From Marinomonas arctica (GTDB lineage Bacteria; Pseudomonadota; Gammaproteobacteria; Pseudomonadales; Marinomonadaceae): 64,000 nucleotides of DNA. Each line of letters opens with the position of its first letter. Position 1 is the stretch's first letter. The position numbers and the translations under genes are program-made. Below are positions 56,043-64,000 of this stretch, piece after piece. Location: contig NZ_QHJF01000019.1 of assembly GCF_003259225.1 (NCBI RefSeq), positions 1 through 64,000 on the forward strand, given 5' to 3'. The notes beneath the pieces were generated by a model that made no database searches, was not told the origin of the DNA, and saw nothing but the letters and a program-made list of their open reading frames with translations.

Positions 56043-57368
56043 ATGCAAGTTTCTGTAGAGACAACGTCTCCAATTGAGCGCGTTCTGACAATCAGTGTTC
56101 CCGCTGCTCGTGTGGACGAAAAAGTAAATTCTGAAGTGGCTAAAACAGCGAAGACAATTCGCATTGACGGTTTTCGTAAAGGTAAAGTGCCAGTTAGCGT
56201 TGTTAAGAAACGTTACGGCCAAGGCATTCGTTTAGATGCTGTTGAACAAATTATGCGTGATGCATATGTTGAAGCGATTCAAAAAGAATCTATTCAACCT
56301 GCTGGCATGCCTTCAATTGAACCTAAGAACTTTGCTGAAGGCGCTGACCTTGAGTTTGTTGTTAAGGTAGAAGTGTACCCAGAAGTAACATTGGCTGATA
56401 ACTCTGCGATTAAAGTAGATCGCGTAGTATCAGAAGTGACTGAAGCTGATGTTGATGTCATGCTAGAAACACTGCGTAAGCAAAATGCAGAATGGTCTGC
56501 TGTTGAGCGTGAATCTGCTGATGGCGATCAAGTAACGATCGACTTTGTTGGCTACCTAGGCGACGAAGCGTTTGAGGGTGGTGCTGCTCAAGGTCATAAA
56601 TTGGTATTAGGCTCTAACACTATGATCCCTGGCTTTGAATCAGGTATTTTGGGCGCTAAAGCAGGTGAAGAACGCACTATCGCTGTGACTTTCCCTGAAG
56701 ATTACCAAGCAGAGAATTTGAAAGGTAAAGAAGCGACGTTCAAAATTACGGTCTCTGCTGTTGCCGAGCAAATTCTTCCTGAACTTAACGATGCGTTCGT
56801 TGAGAAATTTGGTCTAGAAGAAGCGACAGTGGCTGCATTGCGTGCTGAAGTACGCAAAAATATGGAGCGTGAGCTGAATCAAGCGATCAAAGCTAAATTG
56901 AAAAATGCCTTGTTCGAAGGTCTAGCTTCAATCAACGAAGTGGAAGTACCTTCTGCTCTTATTGATCAAGAAGTGGATGCACTTCGTAAGCAAGCTGCTC
57001 AGCAGTTTGGTGGTCAAGGTTTTGATGCGTCTCAGTTGCCAGCTGAGTTATTCCAAGAAGAAGCCAAAAAACGCGCTAAACTTGGTTTGCTTATCTCTGA
57101 AGTAATCAAAAAAGACGATTTGAAAGTGGATAATGACCGTGTGCGTTCTTTCTTAGAAGACATGGCTCAGGCTTACCAAGAGCCACAACAAGTGATTGAT
57201 TTTTACTTAAAGAACAAAGAACAATTGGCGCAAGTGCAATCTGCTGTACTTGAGGAGCAAGTTGTTGATAAACTGTTGGAATCTGCCCAAGTTACTGAAG
57301 TAACATTGGGATATGAAGACGCTATCAAGCCAAATGCCCGAGCTGAAGAGGCTGGGGAAGAAGCATAA
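56043..57368 (+). CDS. tig: Trigger factor
   Basis: 441 residues. Ribosome-bound chaperone with prolyl isomerase activity. The ribosome-binding signature GFRKGKVP is at 43-50. FKBP domain ~150-245 (DQVTIDFVGYLGDEAFEGG, PGFESGILGAKAGEERTIAVTFPEDY), then the long helical C-terminal chaperone arms. GAGAGGAAG precedes the ATG. First of tig-clpP-clpX-lon, the standard protein quality-control block; a terminator separates it from clpP. Confidence 0.96.
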   Translation: MQVSVETTSPIERVLTISVPAARVDEKVNSEVAKTAKTIRIDGFRKGKVPVSVVKKRYGQGIRLDAVEQIMRDAYVEAIQKESIQPAGMPSIEPKNFAEGADLEFVVKVEVYPEVTLADNSAIKVDRVVSEVTEADVDVMLETLRKQNAEWSAVERESADGDQVTIDFVGYLGDEAFEGGAAQGHKLVLGSNTMIPGFESGILGAKAGEERTIAVTFPEDYQAENLKGKEATFKITVSAVAEQILPELNDAFVEKFGLEEATVAALRAEVRKNMERELNQAIKAKLKNALFEGLASINEVEVPSALIDQEVDALRKQAAQQFGGQGFDASQLPAELFQEEAKKRAKLGLLISEVIKKDDLKVDNDRVRSFLEDMAQAYQEPQQVIDFYLKNKEQLAQVQSAVLEEQVVDKLLESAQVTEVTLGYEDAIKPNARAEEAGEEA

Positions 57369-57390
57369 GACGAGTCTTATCTTTTTTAAT

Positions 57391-57428
57391 AAGGTCGACA
57401 TAGCATTTGTTATGTCGACTTTTTTGTT
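57391..57428 (+). terminator. Terminator between tig and clpP
   Basis: Stem GTCGACATA/TATGTCGAC (57394-57402 with 57411-57419) and six T. Only ~15 nt before the clpP ATG, so clpP probably depends partly on read-through or on its own promoter. Confidence 0.8.
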
Positions 57429-57442
57429 TTAAGGAATGCGAT

Positions 57443-58075
57443 ATGAATTTGATGAACCCAACTACCGGTCCTGTTGCTATTACAAGTAATGGCCTTGTTC
57501 CAATGGTTATTGAACAGACTGCTCGTGGAGAAAGGTCATTTGATATTTACTCGCGCTTACTTAAGGAGCGAGTGATATTTTTAGTTGGTCAAGTTGAAGA
57601 TCACATGGCCAACTTGGTTGTCGCTCAGTTATTGTTTTTAGAGTCAGAAAACCCTGACAAAGACATTCATTTGTATATTAATTCGCCTGGTGGCTCTGTA
57701 ACGGCAGGTATGTCGATTTACGATACAATGCAGTTTATTAAGCCAGACGTTAGTACTATGTGCATTGGTCAGGCTGCTAGCATGGGTGCGCTGTTGTTAA
57801 CGGCGGGCGCGGCAGGAAAACGTTATTGCTTGCCAAATTCACGAGTGATGATCCATCAGCCATTGGGTGGTTATCAAGGTCAGGCCTCTGATATTGAAAT
57901 TCATACTCGCGAAATTTTAAGCATTAAGCATAAATTAAATGAAATCATTTCCTTTCATACTGGCAAGCCAATTGAGCAAGTTGCTATGGATACGGATCGT
58001 GATAACTTCATGAATCCACAAATGGCAAAAGAGTACGGTTTGATTGATGAAATTTTGCAGAAACGAAAAGTTTAA
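57443..58075 (+). CDS. clpP: ATP-dependent Clp protease proteolytic subunit
   Basis: 210 residues. Catalytic triad Ser113 ([11 protein letters not shown]), His138 (MIHQPLGG) and Asp187. Tetradecameric protease fed by ClpX. ATG 57443 is preceded by AAGGAA; a 12-residue upstream extension has no site. 16 bp to clpX, consistent with a clpPX operon. Confidence 0.96.
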   Translation: MNLMNPTTGPVAITSNGLVPMVIEQTARGERSFDIYSRLLKERVIFLVGQVEDHMANLVVAQLLFLESENPDKDIHLYINSPGGSVTAGMSIYDTMQFIKPDVSTMCIGQAASMGALLLTAGAAGKRYCLPNSRVMIHQPLGGYQGQASDIEIHTREILSIKHKLNEIISFHTGKPIEQVAMDTDRDNFMNPQMAKEYGLIDEILQKRKV

Positions 58076-58091
58076 CAAAAGGGTGGAATAG

Positions 58092-59372
58092 ATGTCGGAT
58101 GATAAGTTTAGCCGTGGCGACCACTCTGATCGGTTATTATATTGCTCTTTTTGCGGAAAGAGCCAAGACGAAGTAAAAAAACTCATTGCTGGACCGTCTG
58201 TTTATATCTGCAATGAGTGCGTGGATCTGTGTAACAACATTATTACGCAAGAGTTGTCTCAAATTGCGGATGACAGCAGCTCTGGTGATGAGCTGCCAAC
58301 GCCATCAAAATTGAGCGCTGCACTTGATGATTATGTTATCGGACAAGATAAGGCGAAACGTGTCTTAGCGGTTGCCGTTTATAACCATTACAAACGTCTG
58401 CGTCACCAAGGTAAAACAGATACCAGCATTGAGCTTGGCAAGAGTAATATTTTGCTAATCGGTCCAACAGGTAGTGGTAAAACCTTGCTTGCGCAAACGC
58501 TTGCACGCGTTCTGGATGTGCCTTTTACTATTGCGGATGCCACCACATTGACCGAAGCGGGTTATGTTGGCGAAGACGTAGAAAATATTATTCAGAAATT
58601 GCTACAAAACTGTGATTATGATGTTGAAAAAGCACAGCGCGGTATTGTTTATATTGATGAAATAGACAAAATTTCTAGAAAATCTGATAACCCTTCCATT
58701 ACGCGTGACGTATCTGGTGAAGGTGTTCAGCAGGCTTTGCTAAAACTAATCGAAGGAACGGTTGCATCTGTGCCTCCTCAAGGTGGTCGTAAGCATCCTC
58801 AGCAAGAATTTTTGCAAGTGGACACATCCAATATTTTGTTTATTTGTGGTGGTGCGTTTGCGGGTTTAGAGCGTGTGATTAGTGATAGAACCGAAAAGAG
58901 CAGCATTGGTTTTTCTGCCACAGTAAAAAGCAAAGAAGAAGGTCGCTCTTTTTCTGAAGCGGTTCACCGTGTAGAAACGGAAGATTTGGTTAAATTTGGT
59001 TTGATTCCAGAATTTGTGGGTCGTTTGCCAGTAGTGGCAACGCTTTCTGAGCTGGATGAAGAAGCACTAATGACCATCTTGAGTCAGCCTAAAAATGCGC
59101 TTGTTAAACAGTATCAGCACCTCTTTGAGTTAGAGGGAGTTGAGCTTGAGTTTTCGCCTGAGTCTTTGCGTGAAGCGGCTAAATTAGCGTTGGAACGTAA
59201 AACGGGTGCTCGTGGTTTGCGTAGTATATTAGAATCTGCTTTATTGGATTGTATGTACGAACTTCCAACGCGTAACGATGTTGTGAAAGTTGTTATGGAT
59301 GCGCCTTCCATTCGCGGTGAGACAGCACCATTGATGGTGTTGGAAAAAGAAGAGTTGGCTAAAAACGCCTAA
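58092..59372 (+). CDS. clpX: ATP-dependent Clp protease ATP-binding subunit ClpX
   Basis: 426 residues. N-terminal zinc domain (Cys18, Cys21, Cys40, Cys43), AAA+ module with Walker A GPTGSGKT (124-131), Walker [10 protein letters not shown], pore loop YVGEDVE and C-terminal sensor-2 helix GARGLRSI. Unfolds substrates for ClpP. A strong terminator follows. Confidence 0.97.
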   Translation: MSDDKFSRGDHSDRLLYCSFCGKSQDEVKKLIAGPSVYICNECVDLCNNIITQELSQIADDSSSGDELPTPSKLSAALDDYVIGQDKAKRVLAVAVYNHYKRLRHQGKTDTSIELGKSNILLIGPTGSGKTLLAQTLARVLDVPFTIADATTLTEAGYVGEDVENIIQKLLQNCDYDVEKAQRGIVYIDEIDKISRKSDNPSITRDVSGEGVQQALLKLIEGTVASVPPQGGRKHPQQEFLQVDTSNILFICGGAFAGLERVISDRTEKSSIGFSATVKSKEEGRSFSEAVHRVETEDLVKFGLIPEFVGRLPVVATLSELDEEALMTILSQPKNALVKQYQHLFELEGVELEFSPESLREAAKLALERKTGARGLRSILESALLDCMYELPTRNDVVKVVMDAPSIRGETAPLMVLEKEELAKNA

Positions 59373-59399
59373 CTCTTCAGCGCTTGATAACGAAAGACG

Positions 59400-59441
59400 A
59401 AGCCGAATTTAAGTATTATTGCTTAAATTCGGCTTTTTTTA
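59400..59441 (+). terminator. Terminator after clpX
   Basis: 14-bp stem AAGCCGAATTTAAG/CTTAAATTCGGCTT (59400-59413 with 59422-59435) and a T-run. Confidence 0.92.
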
Positions 59442-59492
59442 TGATGTTTCACGTCAAAACACTGTGTAGACTAAATTCAAATGGTGATAGTG

Positions 59493-59520
59493 CTTGTAAT
59501 TTTGGGCTTCGCCCCTATCT
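59493..59520 (+). promoter_or_regulatory. lon: Sigma-32-like heat-shock promoter of lon
   Basis: CTTGTAA (59493-59499) - 12 bp - CCCCTATCT (59512-59520), close to the CTTGAAA / CCCCATNT consensus. Predicted start near 59527, ~60 nt before the lon ATG. Fits the known heat-shock control of lon in gammaproteobacteria. Confidence 0.6.
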
Positions 59521-59586
59521 CTTTCCTAATCAATGTTGAAATATAAAAGTGCGCGTTTTTTTATGTGCCCGGATTGGAAAAAAAAT

Positions 59587-61980
59587 ATGACAGATTCTTT
59601 GCTCCTTCCAATGTTGCCACTGCGTGATGTGGTTGTGTATCCCCATATGGTGCTGCCGCTTTTTGTTGGTCGTGCTAAATCCATCGCGGCTTTAGAGTCT
59701 GCCATGGAAAATGATAAACAGGTGTTTCTAGTTGCCCAGCAAGATGCGTCTAAAGATGACCCTTCAATGGCGGATCTTTATTCTATTGGTACCACTGCAA
59801 AAGTAATGCAATTGTTGCGTCTGCCGGATGGCACGGTAAAAGTGCTGGTCGAAGGTGGTAAGCGTGCACGCCTTGAAAAGATGGAAGAGGCAGACGGTTT
59901 TGTCTTAGGTCGTATTGTTGAGCTGGATTTAAAAGAAGAAGACAAAACCGAGCATGGTGCGATTCGTCATGCCCTGCTTAAGCAGTTGGATGAATATGTG
60001 GCTGGCAGTAAGCGTATTCCCGCTGAAGTGGTTGCGTCACTAAAATCCATAGATGACCTTGCAAAGTTGATCGACAACATCACCGGTCATATGAGCTTAA
60101 AGCTTGAAGATAAGCAAAAAGTGTTGGAAATAGATTCTCTGACAGGGCGTGGTGAGTACCTTATTGGTTTGATGGATGGCGAACTTGATATTGCACATCT
60201 TGAAAAAAATATTCGCAGCCGTGTTAAGAAGCAAATGGAAAAAAGCCAGCGTGAGTACTATTTGAATGAGCAGATGAAGGCGATTCAAAAAGAGTTGGGT
60301 GATATGGAAGATGGCAGTAATGAACTGGATTTACTGCAGGAAAAAATTGCTCAAGTTGGTATGTCTGATGAGGCAAAGGAAAAGGCGGAAGGGGAGTTGA
60401 AGAAACTTCGCATGATGTCACCTATGTCGGCAGAAGCCGCTGTGGTTCGTGGTTACATCGATTGGCTAACGTCCTTGCCTTGGAAAAAACGCAGTAAAGT
60501 ACGTAATGACTTAGCGTATGCTGAAAAAATCTTGAATCAAGATCATTACGGTCTACAGGATGTCAAAGAGCGTATTCTAGAGTTTCTTGCTGTGCAGCAG
60601 CGCGTCAAGAAGGTCAAAGGCCCTGTTTTGTGTTTGGTTGGGCCTCCAGGTGTGGGTAAAACGTCCCTTGGTCAATCCATCGCGAAAGCGGTGAATCGTC
60701 AATACGTTCGCATGGCGCTGGGTGGGGTGCGTGATGAAGCTGAGATACGCGGTCATCGCCGTACTTACATTGGCTCAATGCCGGGTAAGTTGTTACAGAA
60801 ACTGTCTAAGGTAAAAGTGAAGAACCCGCTCTTTCTGTTGGATGAAATCGACAAAATGGGGATGGATCAGCGTGGTGATCCAGCGTCTGCGCTTTTGGAA
60901 GTGCTTGATCCGGAACAAAATCATACTTTCAATGACCATTATCTTGAAGTGGATTTTGACTTGTCTGATGTCATGTTTATTTGTACCTCTAACAGTATGA
61001 ATATTCCTGGCCCGCTTTTGGATCGTATGGAAGTAATTCGAATTCCGGGTTACACCGAAGATGAGAAGTTGAACATTGCGAAGCGTTATTTGCTGCCCAA
61101 ACAGATTAAGTTATCGGGTCTCAAAGAAACTGAAATCAAGGTGACTGATGGTGCCCTGATGGACGTGATTCGTTATTACACCAAAGAGGCGGGTGTTCGT
61201 GGTCTAGAGCGTGAATTGAGTAAAATTTGCCGCCGAGTTGTGAAAAAGCAAGCCTTGAGCAAAGAAAAAGAGTCTGCCGCTGTGGAAGTGACAAGCGACA
61301 ATTTAGAAGATTTTTCTGGGGTGCATAAATTTAGTTATGGCAAAGCAGAAGAAAAAAATCAAATTGGTCAAGTAACCGGACTGGCATGGACCTCTGTAGG
61401 TGGTGAATTATTGACCATCGAGGCGGCAGGAGTGCCTGGTAAAGGTCGCCATGTGAAAACCGGATCCCTCGGTGATGTCATGCAGGAGTCCATTCAAGCG
61501 GCGTTAACCGTGGTGAGAAGTCGTGCCGTTGGTCTTGGAATTGACGATGATTTTCATGAAAAAACGGATTTGCATTTACACGTGCCAGAAGGTGCCACTC
61601 CGAAAGATGGGCCGAGTGCTGGTGTGGCAATGTGTACCGCAATTGTTTCCGTGTTAACTAAGATCCCTGTTAAAGCCTCTGTGGCGATGACTGGCGAGAT
61701 TACGTTGCGTGGGGAAGTGCTACCCATAGGTGGACTCAAAGAGAAGCTTCTAGCGGCTCACAGAGGTGGGATAAAAACCGTGATTATTCCACAAGAAAAT
61801 GCTCGTGATTTGAAGGAAATTCCTGATAATATCAAGGCAGACATTGACGTCATACCTGTTAAATGGATTGATGAGGTGCTTGATATCGCTTTGGAGTACA
61901 TTCCTTCACCAAAAAAGGTAGAAACCTTGCCTTCGAGTGAAAAAACTGTTGATGAACAAGAAACTGTAAGTCATCATTAG
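59587..61980 (+). CDS. lon: ATP-dependent protease Lon
   Basis: 797 residues. N-terminal substrate-binding domain (LPMLPLRDVVVYPHMVLPLFVGR), AAA+ module with GPPGVGKT and FLLDEIDKM, and a C-terminal serine-lysine protease domain: catalytic Ser677 in DGPSAGVAM and Lys720 in GGLKEKLLAAHRGG. Degrades misfolded and some regulatory proteins. I start at 59587 (MTDSLLLPML); an in-frame ATG at 59533 adds 18 non-conserved residues. Followed by its own-promoter gene hupB. Confidence 0.96.
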   Translation: MTDSLLLPMLPLRDVVVYPHMVLPLFVGRAKSIAALESAMENDKQVFLVAQQDASKDDPSMADLYSIGTTAKVMQLLRLPDGTVKVLVEGGKRARLEKMEEADGFVLGRIVELDLKEEDKTEHGAIRHALLKQLDEYVAGSKRIPAEVVASLKSIDDLAKLIDNITGHMSLKLEDKQKVLEIDSLTGRGEYLIGLMDGELDIAHLEKNIRSRVKKQMEKSQREYYLNEQMKAIQKELGDMEDGSNELDLLQEKIAQVGMSDEAKEKAEGELKKLRMMSPMSAEAAVVRGYIDWLTSLPWKKRSKVRNDLAYAEKILNQDHYGLQDVKERILEFLAVQQRVKKVKGPVLCLVGPPGVGKTSLGQSIAKAVNRQYVRMALGGVRDEAEIRGHRRTYIGSMPGKLLQKLSKVKVKNPLFLLDEIDKMGMDQRGDPASALLEVLDPEQNHTFNDHYLEVDFDLSDVMFICTSNSMNIPGPLLDRMEVIRIPGYTEDEKLNIAKRYLLPKQIKLSGLKETEIKVTDGALMDVIRYYTKEAGVRGLERELSKICRRVVKKQALSKEKESAAVEVTSDNLEDFSGVHKFSYGKAEEKNQIGQVTGLAWTSVGGELLTIEAAGVPGKGRHVKTGSLGDVMQESIQAALTVVRSRAVGLGIDDDFHEKTDLHLHVPEGATPKDGPSAGVAMCTAIVSVLTKIPVKASVAMTGEITLRGEVLPIGGLKEKLLAAHRGGIKTVIIPQENARDLKEIPDNIKADIDVIPVKWIDEVLDIALEYIPSPKKVETLPSSEKTVDEQETVSHH

Positions 61981-61994
61981 AAGCATATCCTGTG

Positions 61995-62024
61995 TTGACA
62001 GGGAGTAGGTTGGGCTTGTATAAC
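61995..62024 (+). promoter_or_regulatory. hupB: Promoter of hupB
   Basis: TTGACA (61995-62000) - 18 bp - TATAAC (62019-62024). Perfect -35. Predicted start near 62031. Confidence 0.6.
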
Positions 62025-62104
62025 TTCTCGCTCGGCCTTTTTGGTAGGTTATATTGCGCCGAAAAAAATACTAAGGAACCACGAAAATACTGAAGGGGTA
62101 CAAC

Positions 62105-62377
62105 GTGAACAAATCTGAATTGATTGATGCTATTGCAGCGTCTGCTGATTTATCTAAAGCTTCTGCTAGCAATGCTCTTGACGCTACTCTAAAAGCAATT
62201 GAAGCGGCTTTGGCAAAAGGTGACCAGGTTACACTAGTTGGTTTTGGTACTTTTGCAGTGAAAGAACGTGCGGCGCGTACAGGCCGTAATCCTCAAACTG
62301 GTGAGGAAATCCAAATTAAAGCAGCGAAAGTTCCTGGTTTTAAAGCCGGTAAAGGTCTAAAAGACGCTGTAAACTAA
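62105..62377 (+). CDS. hupB: DNA-binding protein HU-beta
   Basis: 90 residues. Nucleoid protein of the HU/IHF family: [49 protein letters not shown] and the C-terminal [14 protein letters not shown]. The DNA-binding beta arm carries the R-N-P motif. Starts with GTG after GAAGGGG. A tRNA-Asp gene begins only 7 bp after its stop, so both are probably on one transcript. Confidence 0.96.
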   Translation: MNKSELIDAIAASADLSKASASNALDATLKAIEAALAKGDQVTLVGFGTFAVKERAARTGRNPQTGEEIQIKAAKVPGFKAGKGLKDAVN

Positions 62378-62384
62378 TGTTTTT

Positions 62385-62461
62385 GGAGCAGTAGTTCAGT
62401 TGGTTAGAATACCTGCCTGTCACGCAGGGGGTCGCGGGTTCGAGTCCCGTCTGTTCCGCCA
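62385..62461 (+). tRNA. tRNA-Asp (anticodon GTC)
   Basis: 77 nt with encoded CCA. Acceptor GGAGCAG pairs with CTGTTCC (one G-T). Anticodon loop CTGTCAC. T-arm CGCGGGTTCGAGTCCCG is intact. No separate promoter is evident between it and hupB. Confidence 0.95.
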
Positions 62462-62467
62462 TTAGAC

Positions 62468-62504
62468 ACAAAAGGTGTATTCCAAGCGGAATGCACCTTT
62501 TTTA
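62468..62504 (+). terminator. Terminator after tRNA-Asp
   Basis: Stem AAAGGTGTATTCC/GGAATGCACCTTT (62471-62483 with 62488-62500; one G-U pair), then TTT-A-TTT. Confidence 0.85.
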
Positions 62505-62537
62505 TTTGTTATTTAATTCATTCATTCGGAGGCAGCA

Positions 62538-64000
62538 ATGCTCCAAGATATAAGAGATAAGTCACAAGGCATTGTGGTAAAGATCATTGTTGGTTTTATC
62601 GTTGTGACTTTTGCTCTATTTGGCGTAGACGCCTTGGTTCAAAGTTTTAACTCATCCGATACGGTTGCCGAAGTGGATGGGGTCGATATTTCTCGAACAC
62701 AAATGTTGCAAGGCGCAGAAACTCAGCGTCGTCAATTGATTTCAATGATGGGCGGTCAAGTTAACCCTGCCTTGTTGGAAGATAATTTATTACAGCGTCG
62801 TGCATTGGATGAGCTTATTCAGCGTGTTGTATTAACAAATCAGGCTCAAGGCTTGGGGTTAGGTGTCTCTGATGAACAAGTTAACGCGTATTTGTTGCAA
62901 GCTGAACAATTTCAAACGGATGGGCAATTTGATCAAAACAAATATTTAAACTTTATACGATCCCTTGGCTTTACCCCGTTAGCCTTTAAAGAACGAATTA
63001 AACAAGATGTTTTGATTCAACAGCCACGCAATGCGATCGCGGGTTCTGAGTTTGTTCTGCCTTATCAGGTTAACAGCGTCGCTCAGTTGCAGTCTCAACA
63101 GCGTTCTTATGATTATGTTTCTTTCTCGTTAGCGAGCGAATCTGAAAATACTAACGTGTCAGAAGAAGAGTTACAGGCTTACTACGAAGCAAACAAAGAC
63201 AATTTCAAAACACCTGAACAGGTGAAAGTGAATTATGTGGTTGTTTCAAGTGCCGATTTCTATAGCAAAGTAAATGTTACGGATGCTGAGTTACAAGATG
63301 CTTACCAAGCGTCTATTGCGGGTTTGACGCAAGAAGAAAGATCTGCCTCGCATATTTTGATTGAAACATCGGACCGCAGTGATGCTGACGCTCAAAAACG
63401 TGTTGAGGAAATCGAAGAGAAATTGAACGCTGGCGAGGCCTTTGCTGATTTGGCGGCTACTTATTCTGACGATATTGGTTCTAAAGACGATGGCGGTAAT
63501 TTAGGCTACGTTGAAAAAGGCACCATAGATCAAGCTTTTGATGATGCGTTATTCTCAATGCAGAAAGACGAAGTAAGAACCGTTAAAACACAATTTGGCT
63601 ACCATATTATCAAGTTGGACGATATTACTCAGCCTGATGTGCCTAGCTTCGCTTCATTAGAAGCGGATTTAAAGCAAAAGCTGTTAGAAGATAAGGCCAG
63701 AGACGCTTTGTTGACTGCGCACGAGGATATTACGGATTTGGCGTATGCGAGTGATAAGTTAGACGCAATCGCTAAAGAGTACGGAGTCGATGTATTACAA
63801 AGTGCCTACTTTGGGCGCGATGGTGGCTCTGATGAGATATCAAGCAATCCTGCGGTAATTGCAGCGGCGTTTGATGTGCCGGTATTGGAAGACGGTCAAA
63901 ACAGTAATTTGATTGAATTGAATGAAGACCAAGTGGTTGTCATCCATTTAAATGATCATAAGCCAGAATCTTTCCAATCTTATGAAGAAACGAAAGAACA
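62538..64000 (+). CDS. ppiD: Periplasmic folding chaperone PpiD (3' end outside window)
   Basis: Open for 487 codons to the window end with no stop. N-terminal membrane anchor (IVVKIIVGFIVVTFALFGVDALV), SurA-like N domain (AEVDGVDISR, LLQRRALDELIQRVVL) and a parvulin domain around residues 260-360 (ASHILIETSDRSDADAQKR, YSDDIGSKDDGGNLGYVEKG, TQFGYHIIKLDDI). Anchored chaperone at the Sec translocon exit. ATG preceded by GGAGG with 5-nt spacing. Follows hupB/tRNA-Asp, the usual lon-hupB-ppiD order. Confidence 0.94.
   Translation, partial: MLQDIRDKSQGIVVKIIVGFIVVTFALFGVDALVQSFNSSDTVAEVDGVDISRTQMLQGAETQRRQLISMMGGQVNPALLEDNLLQRRALDELIQRVVLTNQAQGLGLGVSDEQVNAYLLQAEQFQTDGQFDQNKYLNFIRSLGFTPLAFKERIKQDVLIQQPRNAIAGSEFVLPYQVNSVAQLQSQQRSYDYVSFSLASESENTNVSEEELQAYYEANKDNFKTPEQVKVNYVVVSSADFYSKVNVTDAELQDAYQASIAGLTQEERSASHILIETSDRSDADAQKRVEEIEEKLNAGEAFADLAATYSDDIGSKDDGGNLGYVEKGTIDQAFDDALFSMQKDEVRTVKTQFGYHIIKLDDITQPDVPSFASLEADLKQKLLEDKARDALLTAHEDITDLAYASDKLDAIAKEYGVDVLQSAYFGRDGGSDEISSNPAVIAAAFDVPVLEDGQNSNLIELNEDQVVVIHLNDHKPESFQSYEETKE

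Noticed and set aside
59533-59586. N-terminal extension of Lon
   Set aside because: The extra 18 residues are not typical of Lon, and the ATG lies almost at the predicted heat-shock transcription start.

Overview
The window reads as a chromosomal segment of a marine gammaproteobacterium, most likely Oceanospirillales and close to Marinomonas. This is inferred from moderate AT-richness, a complete Na+-translocating NADH:quinone reductase locus plus a NhaB antiporter, the Cti fatty-acid isomerase, the AcpH/RbgA/DbpA repertoire, and the gene order tRNA-Arg, tig, clpP, clpX, lon, hupB, tRNA-Asp, ppiD. No rRNA, CRISPR array, prophage or intact insertion sequence is visible. Most of the window is ordinary core genome.

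Layout. 1-5.9 kb: the 3' end of a giant Ig/cadherin-repeat surface protein, then a GAF-like/HlyD membrane-fusion protein, a PqqD-like/M50 protease/HlyD fusion and two unrecognised proteins, all tightly packed on the plus strand. This looks like an export or maturation system for the giant protein with no ABC ATPase in view, and it is the best candidate for a poorly described system. 5.9-8.2 kb: a small membrane protein, a HigB2/HigA2-type toxin-antitoxin pair with an operator abutting the toxin ATG, and guanine deaminase. 8.2-11.7 kb: a VanZ-like protein, DbpA helicase and a GGDEF/EAL protein with a degenerate GGDEF motif. 11.8-18.5 kb: a minus-strand dipeptide/oligopeptide-type ABC transporter (ABCDF) with a LysR regulator; a 187-bp MITE-like element with terminal inverted repeats and a target duplication lies directly upstream of the dppB start codon. 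18.7-25.3 kb: AcpH, an antisense small-RNA candidate under an FNR-type promoter, RbgA/YlqF, YacL, an acidic unknown protein, Cti and a flavin monooxygenase.

25.4-32.7 kb: envelope genes (LpxL-type acyltransferase, Kdo kinase, heptosyltransferase-like GT9), a MetF-like protein, a DUF1285 protein, an SrmB-like helicase, a LysR regulator that probably starts at ATT, and PpnP. 32.8-37.3 kb: the mltD, gloB, methyltransferase, rnhA, dnaQ block. 37.4-44.7 kb: NhaB, SohB, CsiV, Mfd and FolX. 45.2-53.8 kb: nqrABCDEF, apbE, nqrM and sthA, i.e. respiratory Na+ pumping, its FMN- and iron-insertion factors, and NAD(P)H balancing. 53.9-55.4 kb: Hpt and a YihY-family membrane protein. 55.4-64 kb: a second small-RNA candidate with a good sigma-70 promoter and an orphan terminator, tRNA-Arg, then protein quality control (Tig, ClpP, ClpX, Lon with a sigma-32-like promoter), HupB, tRNA-Asp and the start of PpiD, cut by the window end.

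Limits: calls come from reading the sequence and from memory of families. No database search or folding program was run, and promoters and small RNAs are predictions.
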